From Actinomycetes bacterium (GTDB lineage: Bacteria; Actinomycetota; Acidimicrobiia; Acidimicrobiales; Acidimicrobiaceae), in contig JAJZLS010000041.1 in the NCBI GenBank assembly GCA_021803345.1, forward strand, positions 1 through 59,742: a stretch of 59,742 nt of DNA. The letters are read 5' to 3'. The position numbers and the translations under genes were made by a program. The notes under the pieces are model-generated. The model was not told the origin of the DNA and ran no database searches. It saw only the letters and a program-made list of their open reading frames with translations. Below, piece by piece: positions 52,701 through 58,840 of the stretch (position 1 is its first letter; every line of letters begins with the position of its first letter).

Positions 52701-53146
52701 ACTGGAACCTTTTCGCTGCCACCGTCACCGAAGCGAACCACACTTGCTTTTTCAAGTTCATCCATATAGGTCTGGGCTAGCTTTTCTCTTATTTCAGAAA
52801 ACCAGGACTTGAGTTCGGGATCTGATGCACACAAAAGAGAGAGTCCTTTAGGTACGTCTATTATTGCCCCCCAGGAAACTACCTTTACTTCTTTTCGGGC
52901 ATTAGCTGATAATGCTCGTGCAACTGAAGCAGGATCAGTGGGATCTTCGTCTGTGTAAGATTCTTTCCAGCCTTTTCCAATCCAATGTGGATTTCTGGCT
53001 TCTCCTCCAAGGATCTCTGCAAGTGCTTCAACTTTGAGACTTCCATAGGCTAGAGGAATTGAAGAAGCCTCTTCGTCGAGTCTTTTTAGTACCACCGAGG
53101 CGATATCGGTAATTGGTTTGATTTTCTGTAAAGTTTGTCCACTCAC
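49748..53146 (-). CDS. MOBF-type relaxase/helicase (TrwC/TraA-like)
   Basis: Nicks the transfer origin and unwinds DNA during mobilization. Numbered from the TTG at 53170, the relaxase domain spans about 40-290. It has VPKGLSLLCASD and the three-His metal motif in GGDPHMHIHLI (about 172-182); the catalytic Tyr may be in IPLAYGSLK. The RecD-like helicase has Walker A GVAGGGKT near 485 and Walker B VLVVDELGLLD near 613. The C-terminal 250 residues are low in complexity: EPEPVE repeats near 960, then a run of Ser and a Gly-rich basic end. The start is uncertain, as GTG at 53146 lacks a ribosome binding site and overlaps a candidate promoter. Confidence 0.85.
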   Translation of the reverse strand: MSGQTLQKIKPITDIASVVLKRLDEEASSIPLAYGSLKVEALAEILGGEARNPHWIGKGWKESYTDEDPTDPASVARALSANARKEVKVVSWGAIIDVPKGLSLLCASDPELKSWFSEIREKLAQTYMDELEKASVVRFGDGGSEKVPVSGLKGWWVGHAASAGGDPHMHIHLIISATAETIDGRRGQIDGKKLLNESAKLADGSVRRVLANEMAKIGLGFGLDGEVVGVDPEIIERASTGRNSVKAIQTYFAANDIPISDEQAWHHWRQICEGKADKGLPESLINMIKIARGEQLGGEQLGGEHFGGEAIEHAIDEAMSDPEKSKIIGKWLAEKYGVSDWDEMSKVAKKAWSEYPKYDDVTSVIALMATLPRAPKPEAVAGLCARFADDSERPELMAKVGADPRVLVGDKHWVLHSQLIREDEIRTRATKVLTTGSEITNAANPASDFPFVGSHKPSIDEQLTNTTGPALCVISGVAGGGKTQSLTLANKYWNDRGVRVWATARNRLTATETGISAGAISSRSLSTQALRRRIALGDSLSSDNENLRANRNMSTYVNSSMNPDNSGNRYGNNSNINARNTDHNFGNKANIYPDNFADIPMPGDVLVVDELGLLDHSDIEMILSLAESGVIVKALGDKHQIQPIDGSTSARLLIDVAQELGMATLDETKRCEPWREVHDQLRNVVTGEVEPEKVLDLLQIRPAEKIEEIIDIVNSFSGSEVVVQSNDLRCQIAQLLPRPEMEMLPGTDTPNVVMLRDSIAGWVGDEVVIRRNLKVMSPDGEFSQVFHNGQKGQIVEVNESSVVIKVNGYSATIRRDVAKDTLTLGGVHTGDSAQGQTFSRSVVVVTGMETREWLYSATTRGRYAPVIIALSETEDPRSVVEQVLLREGIAQTVDEMCKSDPTLAQSVKEVRASNSSDSGGPSDLIYKARASESASPEDIEPEPVEPEPVEPEPVEPEISDQDKISEPDIQAKPKPKVVSNKIFGTWDDEPIRVSDSPEKITPSPEQQFENWKKRKYSGGFFYKNDDGIWVVDKFKYDSVLWKMLGKGWSIKDDYFKIDKVRRIEPDSDEMYYPDLDPGPQERAAQEKAMREAAYKASQENGYRSSSSSSSSSYDRGTSKGRGGGGYGYGRSR

Positions 53147-53150
53147 ATAT

Positions 53151-53162
53151 ATATGTATGCAC
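53151..53162 (-). promoter_or_regulatory. Shared 12-bp motif at the relaxase start
   Basis: Third exact copy of ATATGTATGCAC, overlapping a 12-bp perfect palindrome ACATATATATGT (53145-53156). If it is a promoter core as at 41098, the relaxase would start downstream of 53146. If it is an operator, it would control relaxase expression. Confidence 0.5.
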
Positions 53163-53249
53163 GAGCTCAAAAGTTAGCTGTTGGTTCTAAGCATGACCAT
53201 GCATATGTGCTCTCATCTCATCTCAATTTTGATCTCAATTTTGAACTCG
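53163..53249. other. Candidate transfer origin region
   Basis: Directly upstream of the relaxase lie GCATG-AC-CATGC (about 53191-53202), an imperfect long repeat GAGCTCAAAA / TTTTGAACTC near the edges, and two direct copies of ATCTCAATTTTGA. Inverted and direct repeats beside a relaxase gene are typical of oriT. No nic site could be identified by eye. Confidence 0.35.
53216..53234. repeat. 19-bp direct repeat, left copy
   Basis: TCTCATCTCAATTTTGATC, repeated exactly at 54752-54770. The two copies bracket about 1.5 kb containing decayed sequence and the PemK/MazF pair. Confidence 0.75.
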
Positions 53250-53504
53250 TAAGCGGAGTCAGAGTTACGAGACCAGCACAAGCATGCGCTCGCTACCAAG
53301 CTAGGCCATCAAAACCGTCGACCTTCTAATCCCGTCGGCAATTTCTATTCTCACACTTGGGCACGAGTAGAGGAATGGGGATTGTTGAGGTCAACAAGAT
53401 CGACTACGTGGTGAACGCCCTGAACTCTTGGCGCTCACTCATTCCGCGGTATATCGGATGACCGAGAAATCTGGTTTTGACAACGAGACGGTTTCTGCTG
53501 GTGG

Positions 53505-53777
53505 CTAAGCCTCGGCCTCTATGAGTAAGCGCAGCGCCTGGGGTTTCATACGGAGGTACTTGTCAGCATGTTCCGTTATCAGCAAGATCTCCAAATACTG
53601 GTCAAACATGGTTTCAACTGCCGCTGCGGTGAGAGCGACAAAGCTCTCCTCCCATCTTGCACTTGGAAGCATTCCAGTGTCTCTAAGTATTAGGCACGGC
53701 TTGTTGCGATGTGAAGGGCTGGGGGATAACCAAATTGCATCAAAAGCAGGTTGATAATCATGGAGCGGACGTCGGAA
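53505..53777 (-). pseudogene. Decayed frames, one Fic-like
   Basis: One minus-strand frame is open for 90 codons without a start (53505-53777). It ends WEESFVALTAAAVETMFDQY and MKPQALRLLIEAEA, with an internal ATG at 53672. An overlapping frame reads RSMIINLLLMQFGYPPAL, resembling the helix after the Fic motif (LLMNLLL--GYPP), before a stop. The likely reading is a frameshifted Fic or other toxin remnant. The rest of 53250-54005 holds no supported gene. Confidence 0.3.
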
Positions 53778-54014
53778 TCAGTCGAAAGACATTACAAGTG
53801 TCTTCGAGGCGAGATAAATAAAGCTATCTCGATCTGAATTGTCGATGATAGGTAGTTTTTGTACTCCGGTTTTCACCAGACCAAAAAGCCCGCTGGAGCA
53901 ATGGCTTACCCAATGTCATTATGTCTCTTCTGTAGTTCGAGATTATCGTACCTGTTAGAGTTGAGTATGTGACAACTCAGCTTTGATCTTGACTACCGAA
54001 AGGCGGTGTTATCT

Positions 54015-54224
54015 ATGTTGCAAACACTAGAAGTGGAAATCGATGAGCAAGGTCGAGTTCATCCCGTCGGTGAAGCGGTGAAACTTCCAGTGGGACCTGC
54101 CCTGTTAACCTTCTTGGCGCCAGCGGGAAACGAGACGGCCATCCTCTCTGAGGCGGCTCTCGCCGAGGACTGGCTCAAACCGGAAGAGGATGAGGCATGG
54201 GCGTATTTGCAGCCGGGCAAGTAG
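54015..54224 (+). CDS. Antitoxin of a PemK/MazF-type module
   Basis: A 69-residue protein. The N-terminal MLQTLEVEIDEQGRVHPVGE recalls AbrB/MazE-like or short beta-strand antitoxins, and the acidic C-terminus (LAEDWLKPEEDEAW) fits a toxin-binding tail. The ATG at 54015 is chosen with AAAGG about 11 bases upstream; a GTG at 54006 is also in frame. Its end overlaps the toxin start by 28 bases. Confidence 0.72.
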   Translation: MLQTLEVEIDEQGRVHPVGEAVKLPVGPALLTFLAPAGNETAILSEAALAEDWLKPEEDEAWAYLQPGK

Positions 54225-54529
54225 TCATAATGCCGTTTCCGTTCTCTGACCTCTCTCGCAACAAATATCGTCCTGCTCTTCTGTTAGCTGATGTCGGGCG
54301 GAGGGATTGGATTGCCTGTCAGATTACAAGCAATCCTTATGCCGACTCTAATGCTATTGTCCTTGATAGCAGCCACTTCGATCAAGGGGGACTGGCACAT
54401 ATCAGTTACATCCGCCCTGGGAAGCTCTTCACAGTCCATGAAGACCTCGTAGACAGCGCGGTGGGAACGCTCAAACCTGTGATCATTGACCAGGCAAGAG
54501 AAGCAGTGATCCAAATGGTGCGGGGATAA
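54197..54529 (+). CDS. PemK/MazF-family endoribonuclease toxin
   Basis: A 110-residue ribosome-independent mRNA endonuclease fold. GQVVIMPFPFSDLSRNKYRPALLL at the N-terminus is the family hallmark, with the Arg-Pro of the RPAL motif, followed by CQITSNPYAD and SYIRPGKLFTV. It overlaps the antitoxin gene by 28 bases, implying coupled translation. All key segments appear intact. Confidence 0.87.
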   Translation: MGVFAAGQVVIMPFPFSDLSRNKYRPALLLADVGRRDWIACQITSNPYADSNAIVLDSSHFDQGGLAHISYIRPGKLFTVHEDLVDSAVGTLKPVIIDQAREAVIQMVRG

Positions 54530-54593
54530 CGAGCATTAGGTGGGTAATGTACAGAGCTGCAATACCTGACTATTCCGGTTCTCCTGCGGGTGG

Positions 54594-54666
54594 ATTATTG
54601 CAACTCCCGCGAATATTTCCGGCAATCCCGCTAGTAATTATGCCAACTCACGCGAGCAGTTTCCGG
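54594..54666. repeat. Imperfect direct repeats resembling an IS end
   Basis: Two related 29-30-base units (54594-54622 and 54637-54666) share ATTAT-GC-AACTC-CGCGA and end in TTTCCGG. Tandem terminal repeats of this kind are known at ends of IS21-like elements. No transposase remains. The surrounding 54530-54988 holds no supported gene. Confidence 0.45.
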
Positions 54667-54751
54667 TAGTTATCACAGTTTTTTCTTTTATCCCCCCTTC
54701 TGTTGTTCTGAACTAAAAGGCGAGTCAAGCGTTGCATGTCTGGTCTGGTCT

Positions 54752-54770
54752 TCTCATCTCAATTTTGATC
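54752..54770. repeat. 19-bp direct repeat, right copy
   Basis: Exact copy of the sequence at 53216-53234. It could be one footprint of a lost insertion or an element end. Confidence 0.75.
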
Positions 54771-54988
54771 CTTGTCGAGATAGGTCGAAACCAAACTGCA
54801 CAGCGTTGTCTGATTCCGAAGTCGCAAAATCAAGTTCTGCAATGCCTTGTCATTGCGAATTGCGAATTTCAGGGATCCGGGAAACTCAAGCAAGAAGATC
54901 TCCCGTTGTTTGCAATGGCACGAAAATTAACTCTGACACCATCTACATCTCAAGCTATTTCTCTGCAGTCTAAGAAAGATAATAACAC

Positions 54989-55032
54989 TTGACTATTGGT
55001 ATACCAAGTAGGTATACTCTATTGGTATCCAA
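54989..55032 (+). promoter_or_regulatory. Promoter with triple GGTAT operator for the GntR gene
   Basis: TTGACT (54989-54994) and TATACT (55013-55018) are separated by 18 bases. The spacer holds a perfect palindrome TTGGTATACCAA (54996-55007). GGTAT recurs at 54998, 55011 and 55024, exactly 13 bases apart, the last in TTGGTATCCAA. FadR-type GntR proteins bind TGGT-N2-ACCA sites, so autoregulation by the next gene is likely. Confidence 0.75.
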
Positions 55033-55058
55033 GACAAAGTCACAATGGAGACGGATTT

Positions 55059-55745
55059 ATGGACGAAACATCGCAGACTGTTAATCTTTACCAACGAGTA
55101 CGAGCTGACATACTCTCGCTCGAATTGATGCCAGGTGAAAGAGTTACCGAAAGAGGATTAGAGAGCATTTTTGGAGCCTCTCGCACACCGGCAAGGGCAG
55201 CCCTTATGCGTCTTGAGACAGAGGGACTAGTTCAACGCGACGGACGGGGGTGGATGGTATCTCCAATTGACATTTCCGAAATCCGTGCATTGGCTGAACT
55301 TAGGGAGGCTGTTGAAACAGCAGCCATTCGCCTAAGCATAAGCCGCGCATCTGATGCCGATATTGAGTCGTTGACAGAACTCCTTGAATCAGACCATCCG
55401 TCACTTGATGAAGAAGAGAGCGTACGGGCGGGCGGAGATTTTCACGTTGAACTTGCCCAGCTTTCCGGAAACAAGTTTCTCATAGAGGCGGTGCGCAATG
55501 CTATGACACGTCTAGCTCGTACCCGCTGGCTTGAAGTTCGAACTCCGGAAGCACGTGAAAAGGCATGGCAGGAACATTGGCAAATCCTGGAGATGGTAAG
55601 GATGCGAAATGCAGATGCGGCTGCGACTTTGTGCGCTGAACATATTAGAGGAACCAACGAGCGCTTACTTGACTTTTTGGCCAGTGAGCGTCGCAGACTA
55701 AGGGGAAATGGTCTTTCAATTATCAACAATTTAGAAGCCATCTGA
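55059..55745 (+). CDS. GntR-family regulator, FadR/FCD subfamily
   Basis: A 228-residue repressor. The winged HTH occupies about 10-75 (YQRVRADILSLELMPGERVTE, then GASRTPARAALMRLETEGLV), and an FCD ligand domain spans about 85-215 with metal ligands probable in GGDFHVELAQLSGN and AEHIRGTNE. The ATG at 55059 is chosen because GGAG lies eight bases before it. The upstream frame extension crosses the operator. It precedes leuC by 36 bases, so it may control leuCD in response to a carboxylic acid. Confidence 0.87.
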   Translation: MDETSQTVNLYQRVRADILSLELMPGERVTERGLESIFGASRTPARAALMRLETEGLVQRDGRGWMVSPIDISEIRALAELREAVETAAIRLSISRASDADIESLTELLESDHPSLDEEESVRAGGDFHVELAQLSGNKFLIEAVRNAMTRLARTRWLEVRTPEAREKAWQEHWQILEMVRMRNADAAATLCAEHIRGTNERLLDFLASERRRLRGNGLSIINNLEAI

Positions 55746-55781
55746 ACAAATCGAACAGATTACACCGATAAGGAGAGCGAA

Positions 55782-57209
55782 TTGGCTAGTCCACGTACTT
55801 TGATCGACAAAATATGGGAGTCGAGACTGATCGACTCAAAACCGGAGGGAGATCTGATATACATCGACCTTCATCTTTTCAATGAAGTGACGTCCCCACA
55901 GGCTTTCGAAGGACTAAAGCTCAAAGGCCGAGAAGTAAGAAGGCCTGAACTTTGCATGGCAACTGCTGATCATGATGTACCAACCGGAAAGCCTGGTCTT
56001 CAGGTGCTTGACGAGATAGCGGATAAGCAACTTCGCTTTCAGAAAACGTACTGCAAAGAATTTGGAATTGAACACTATCCGATGTCGAGTTCTGGAAATG
56101 GGATCATACATGTGCTCGGACCCGAGAAAGGCCTAACCCAGCCCGGCATGACCATAGTGTGTGGTGACAGCCATACCGCCACACACGGTGCATTTGGAGC
56201 GATCGCATTTGGAATCGGAACCAGTCAGGTTGAACACGTCTTGGCTACCCAAACACTTCGCCTGTCACGCCCCAAGACAATGTCAGTAACTTTTATGGGT
56301 ACCCCCCATCCCGATGCAACTGCTAAAGACTTGGCATTAGCTGTCATTAACACTCTGGGTACCGATGGAGGGACTGGCTATTTGATCGAGTTTCGGGGCG
56401 ACGTCGTACACAACCTTTCGATGGAAGGCCGTATGACCCTTTGCAACATGGCGATCGAAGCTGGTGCAAGATCTGGACTTGTGGCTCCTGATGAAACAAC
56501 TTTTGCCTACCTAAAAGGCAAAGAACGTAGCCCGAAAGGATCACTCTGGGATTTGGCAGTGGACTACTGGCATAGCTTGGCCACAGATCCAGGTGCACAA
56601 TTTGAAAAAGAGATCGAGATTGACGTGACTGGGTTAGGACCGATGGTTACCTGGGGTGTAAATCCGGCACAATCGGTCCCGGTTGGCTCAAAAATACCCT
56701 CGCTCGAATCATTTGCAACCAAATCTGAAAGAGATGCCGCTGTTGCTGCACTTTCGTATATGGGATTAGAACCTGGAATTTCTGTTTCAGATATTCCAAT
56801 ACATACGGTATTTATAGGTTCGTGCACCAACGGTCGTCTGGAAGATCTTCAGGCTGCCGCAAGAGTGTTAGCTGGAAGAAAAGTCTCAAGCAGTATACGT
56901 GCACTTGTTGTTCCAGGTTCAGCTTCGATCAAGCGTGAAGCGGAACGGCTTGGCATTGACAAGGTATTTAGTAAAGCTGGATTTGAATGGCGCTCTCCAG
57001 GATGTTCGATGTGTGTTGGGATGAACGGCGACGTCGTTCCGCCTGGTAAACACAGCGCATCCACTTCAAATCGAAACTTCGAAGGTCGACAAGGACCTGG
57101 GGCACGTACCCACTTGGTCTCTCCTGAAACTGCCGCAGCAACCGCAGTCTTGGGCAGGATTGCCTCTCCCAGCGACCTGCCTCAAGTAAATAAAAAGAAA
57201 GGGAAATGA
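55782..57209 (+). CDS. leuC: 3-isopropylmalate dehydratase large subunit
   Basis: Isomerises 2- to 3-isopropylmalate in leucine synthesis with LeuD. The 4Fe-4S ligands are Cys of FIGSCTNGRLED (about 347) and PGCSMCVGMNGD (about 408 and 411). VCGDSHTATHGAFGA and GIGTSQVEHV are also standard. It starts with TTG at 55782 after AAGGAG. The 475-residue length is normal. leuB is not in the window. A homoaconitase role is possible but less likely. Confidence 0.94.
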   Translation: MASPRTLIDKIWESRLIDSKPEGDLIYIDLHLFNEVTSPQAFEGLKLKGREVRRPELCMATADHDVPTGKPGLQVLDEIADKQLRFQKTYCKEFGIEHYPMSSSGNGIIHVLGPEKGLTQPGMTIVCGDSHTATHGAFGAIAFGIGTSQVEHVLATQTLRLSRPKTMSVTFMGTPHPDATAKDLALAVINTLGTDGGTGYLIEFRGDVVHNLSMEGRMTLCNMAIEAGARSGLVAPDETTFAYLKGKERSPKGSLWDLAVDYWHSLATDPGAQFEKEIEIDVTGLGPMVTWGVNPAQSVPVGSKIPSLESFATKSERDAAVAALSYMGLEPGISVSDIPIHTVFIGSCTNGRLEDLQAAARVLAGRKVSSSIRALVVPGSASIKREAERLGIDKVFSKAGFEWRSPGCSMCVGMNGDVVPPGKHSASTSNRNFEGRQGPGARTHLVSPETAAATAVLGRIASPSDLPQVNKKKGK

Positions 57210-57817
57210 TGGAACCTGTATCAATCATTAAAGGAAGTGCATATCCTATCCGGCGTTCGAATATAGACACCGATCAAATACTTCCAGCGAAGTGGATGAA
57301 ACGAGTCGAACGAACTGGATATGAGAACGGACTCTTTGAGATTTGGCGAGAAGATTCAAGTTTTATCATTAACGATCCCGAGAGGTCTCAAGCTTCGATC
57401 ATTGTGGCTGGTGAAAACTTCGGATGTGGGTCGTCTAGACAGCACGCAGTTTGGGCACTGCGTGACTTTGGAATCAAAGCCGTCATTAGCTCTAGAATTG
57501 CTGACATTCATAGAGGAAATCTTCCTCAAGAAGGAATAGTTCCTGTTGAGCTCGATCAAGATGTGGTCGAGCTGATCATGGCAGCTACTGAGGCGAATCC
57601 AACAGTAGTAATTGAAATAGATGTTACCAACAGAACCGTCACATGTGAAGATGCTCAAGTTTTTGCGAAACCATTTCGGATCGATAATGCGTCGCATTTC
57701 AACTTAATTCACGGATATGACCCGATAGATATTACATTGACTTTTGAGAAATCCATCGAAAAGCACGAGTCATCGAGGGATCCGTGGCTTCCGAAATGCA
57801 GTCCAGAGTTTGCATAA
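57206..57817 (+). CDS. leuD: 3-isopropylmalate dehydratase small subunit
   Basis: Swivelling domain that completes the LeuCD active site. NIDTDQILPAKWMK (about 18-31), GENFGCGSSRQHAVWAL (about 68-84) and FGIKAVISSRIADI are conserved. The 203-residue length is typical. Its ATG overlaps the leuC stop by four bases. Confidence 0.95.
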   Translation: MMEPVSIIKGSAYPIRRSNIDTDQILPAKWMKRVERTGYENGLFEIWREDSSFIINDPERSQASIIVAGENFGCGSSRQHAVWALRDFGIKAVISSRIADIHRGNLPQEGIVPVELDQDVVELIMAATEANPTVVIEIDVTNRTVTCEDAQVFAKPFRIDNASHFNLIHGYDPIDITLTFEKSIEKHESSRDPWLPKCSPEFA

Positions 57818-57949
57818 GATGCATATCAGCCGTCCTTTGTGGCTCACTAGGTTGCCGCCAAATTTCGAACGCTTTTTTGGTTTGCATCTGTCGCTGGCTC
57901 ATCGAGCATCGTCGTTGTAACTATCCCATAGTTCTGTAATACTTCATAT

Positions 57950-58315
57950 ATGGTGCAACCACTTGTCGTAGCTCCGGTTGTCGAAGTTCGTAAAAAACTA
58001 TCCGCAATTCTTGCACGTTTTCGCACTGAAGGGAAAGCTGCTACTCCTCTATTCCTGGGAGCGCACCGCACCCCAGAAGCGGTACTGTTGTCTTATCTGC
58101 AGTACCAGGAAATAATGACTGAGCTAGATCAATTACAGTCGCATCGGGACCGTGAACACGCAGACATGATTGCCCTAGCCTCGGTCAGGGCCGAAGGTCA
58201 GGAGCCCACTGCTTTAAGCCACTCACTTGAGGCTCAGGTAACGGCAGGTCGGTTGAGTGACGCAGATGCACTTACTGCACTAAAACGTCACCACACCCAG
58301 GGACCTCCAACCTAA
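57950..58315 (+). CDS. Phd/YefM-like antitoxin with extended C-terminus
   Basis: A 121-residue protein. The N-terminal half resembles Phd-type folds: VVEVRKKLSAILARFRTEGK, then PLFLGAHRTPEAVLLSYLQYQEI. The C-terminal half is helical and acidic (ALSHSLEAQVTAGRLSDADAL), fitting toxin neutralisation. It lies four bases before a truncated Fic-type toxin, so it is now probably an antitoxin without a functional partner. Confidence 0.75.
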   Translation: MVQPLVVAPVVEVRKKLSAILARFRTEGKAATPLFLGAHRTPEAVLLSYLQYQEIMTELDQLQSHRDREHADMIALASVRAEGQEPTALSHSLEAQVTAGRLSDADALTALKRHHTQGPPT

Positions 58316-58319
58316 ACTG

Positions 58320-58505
58320 GTGTCTTGGGACAAGTACGTCGATGCCAATGGAGTACTGCGTAATCTCCTCGGTATCACTGATGCCAATAGACTGAGTGAG
58401 GTAGAGGCTGACTTCACTCGACGCCGTATTCGAGAATTAGAGATCTCAACTGAGCTAGTAGGTCGAGATCAGCCGTTAGAGACCGTTGACATCCCGAAAA
58501 ATTGA
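58320..58505 (+). pseudogene. Truncated Fic-family toxin (N-terminal part only)
   Basis: GTG-started frame of 61 residues. YVDANGVLRNLLGITDANRLS is the N-terminus typical of Fic/Doc-like AMP-transferases, but the frame stops well before the catalytic HxFx(D/E)GNGR motif. The gene therefore encodes no enzyme. AACTGG spacing and proximity to the antitoxin indicate a former operon. Confidence 0.65.
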
Positions 58506-58840
58506 CACCTTCCGATCTGGCCTAAGAATCTTGATAATTATAAGAGGGTATGGGCACGAATGCCGTGGAGGTAAAGATCTCTCAATTATACGAGATTACG
58601 ACGGCGCGCCCCGTTGACGAGGGAAATTCGGTTCGGTCACAATCACAGATTTTCGCTTACACGCAACTTGAACAGAAACTTTATGGTTCAGAACAATAGC
58701 TCTGGAGTGCATCCATTCTTGGGAACTGGTTCGATTCCGCTGCATCGCACGATAGTGATCTGAAGGGATTTCGGCTAACTTCGGGGAAAGACGGTGCGCA
58801 CCATTCTGGCTCATTTTCCCATGGAGACTACTGCGGGGCT
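58506..58840. other. 335-base stretch without a supported gene
   Basis: A minus-strand frame is open across 58596-58898, but it overlaps the end of the BNR gene and has no recognisable domain. No clear repeat or tRNA is present. Confidence 0.35.

Larger units (their letters stand above)
39414..54770. mobile_element. Integrative mobilizable/conjugative element inserted at tRNA-Arg; right end uncertain
   Basis: Between tRNA-Arg and the leuCD region lie a tyrosine integrase, two excisionase-like proteins, toxin-antitoxin genes, an IS remnant, an RloAB pair and a MOBF relaxase, with no housekeeping gene. I searched by eye for a second copy of the tRNA 3' end and found none. The right boundary could be near 53.25 kb, near 54.77 kb, or the original att repeat may be lost. 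No type IV secretion or coupling-protein gene is seen, so mobilization by a helper fits better than self-transfer. Confidence 0.65.

Noticed and set aside
53281-53310. Possible right attachment site (GCGCTCG match near 53286)
   Set aside because: Only seven bases match the 5' end of tRNA-Arg, in a context without the T-arm or the 3' half expected for a tyrosine-integrase att site.
54732-54992. Plus-strand frame of 86 codons before the GntR gene
   Set aside because: No ribosome binding site, and it lies across the 19-bp repeat and just before the promoter in apparent scar DNA.
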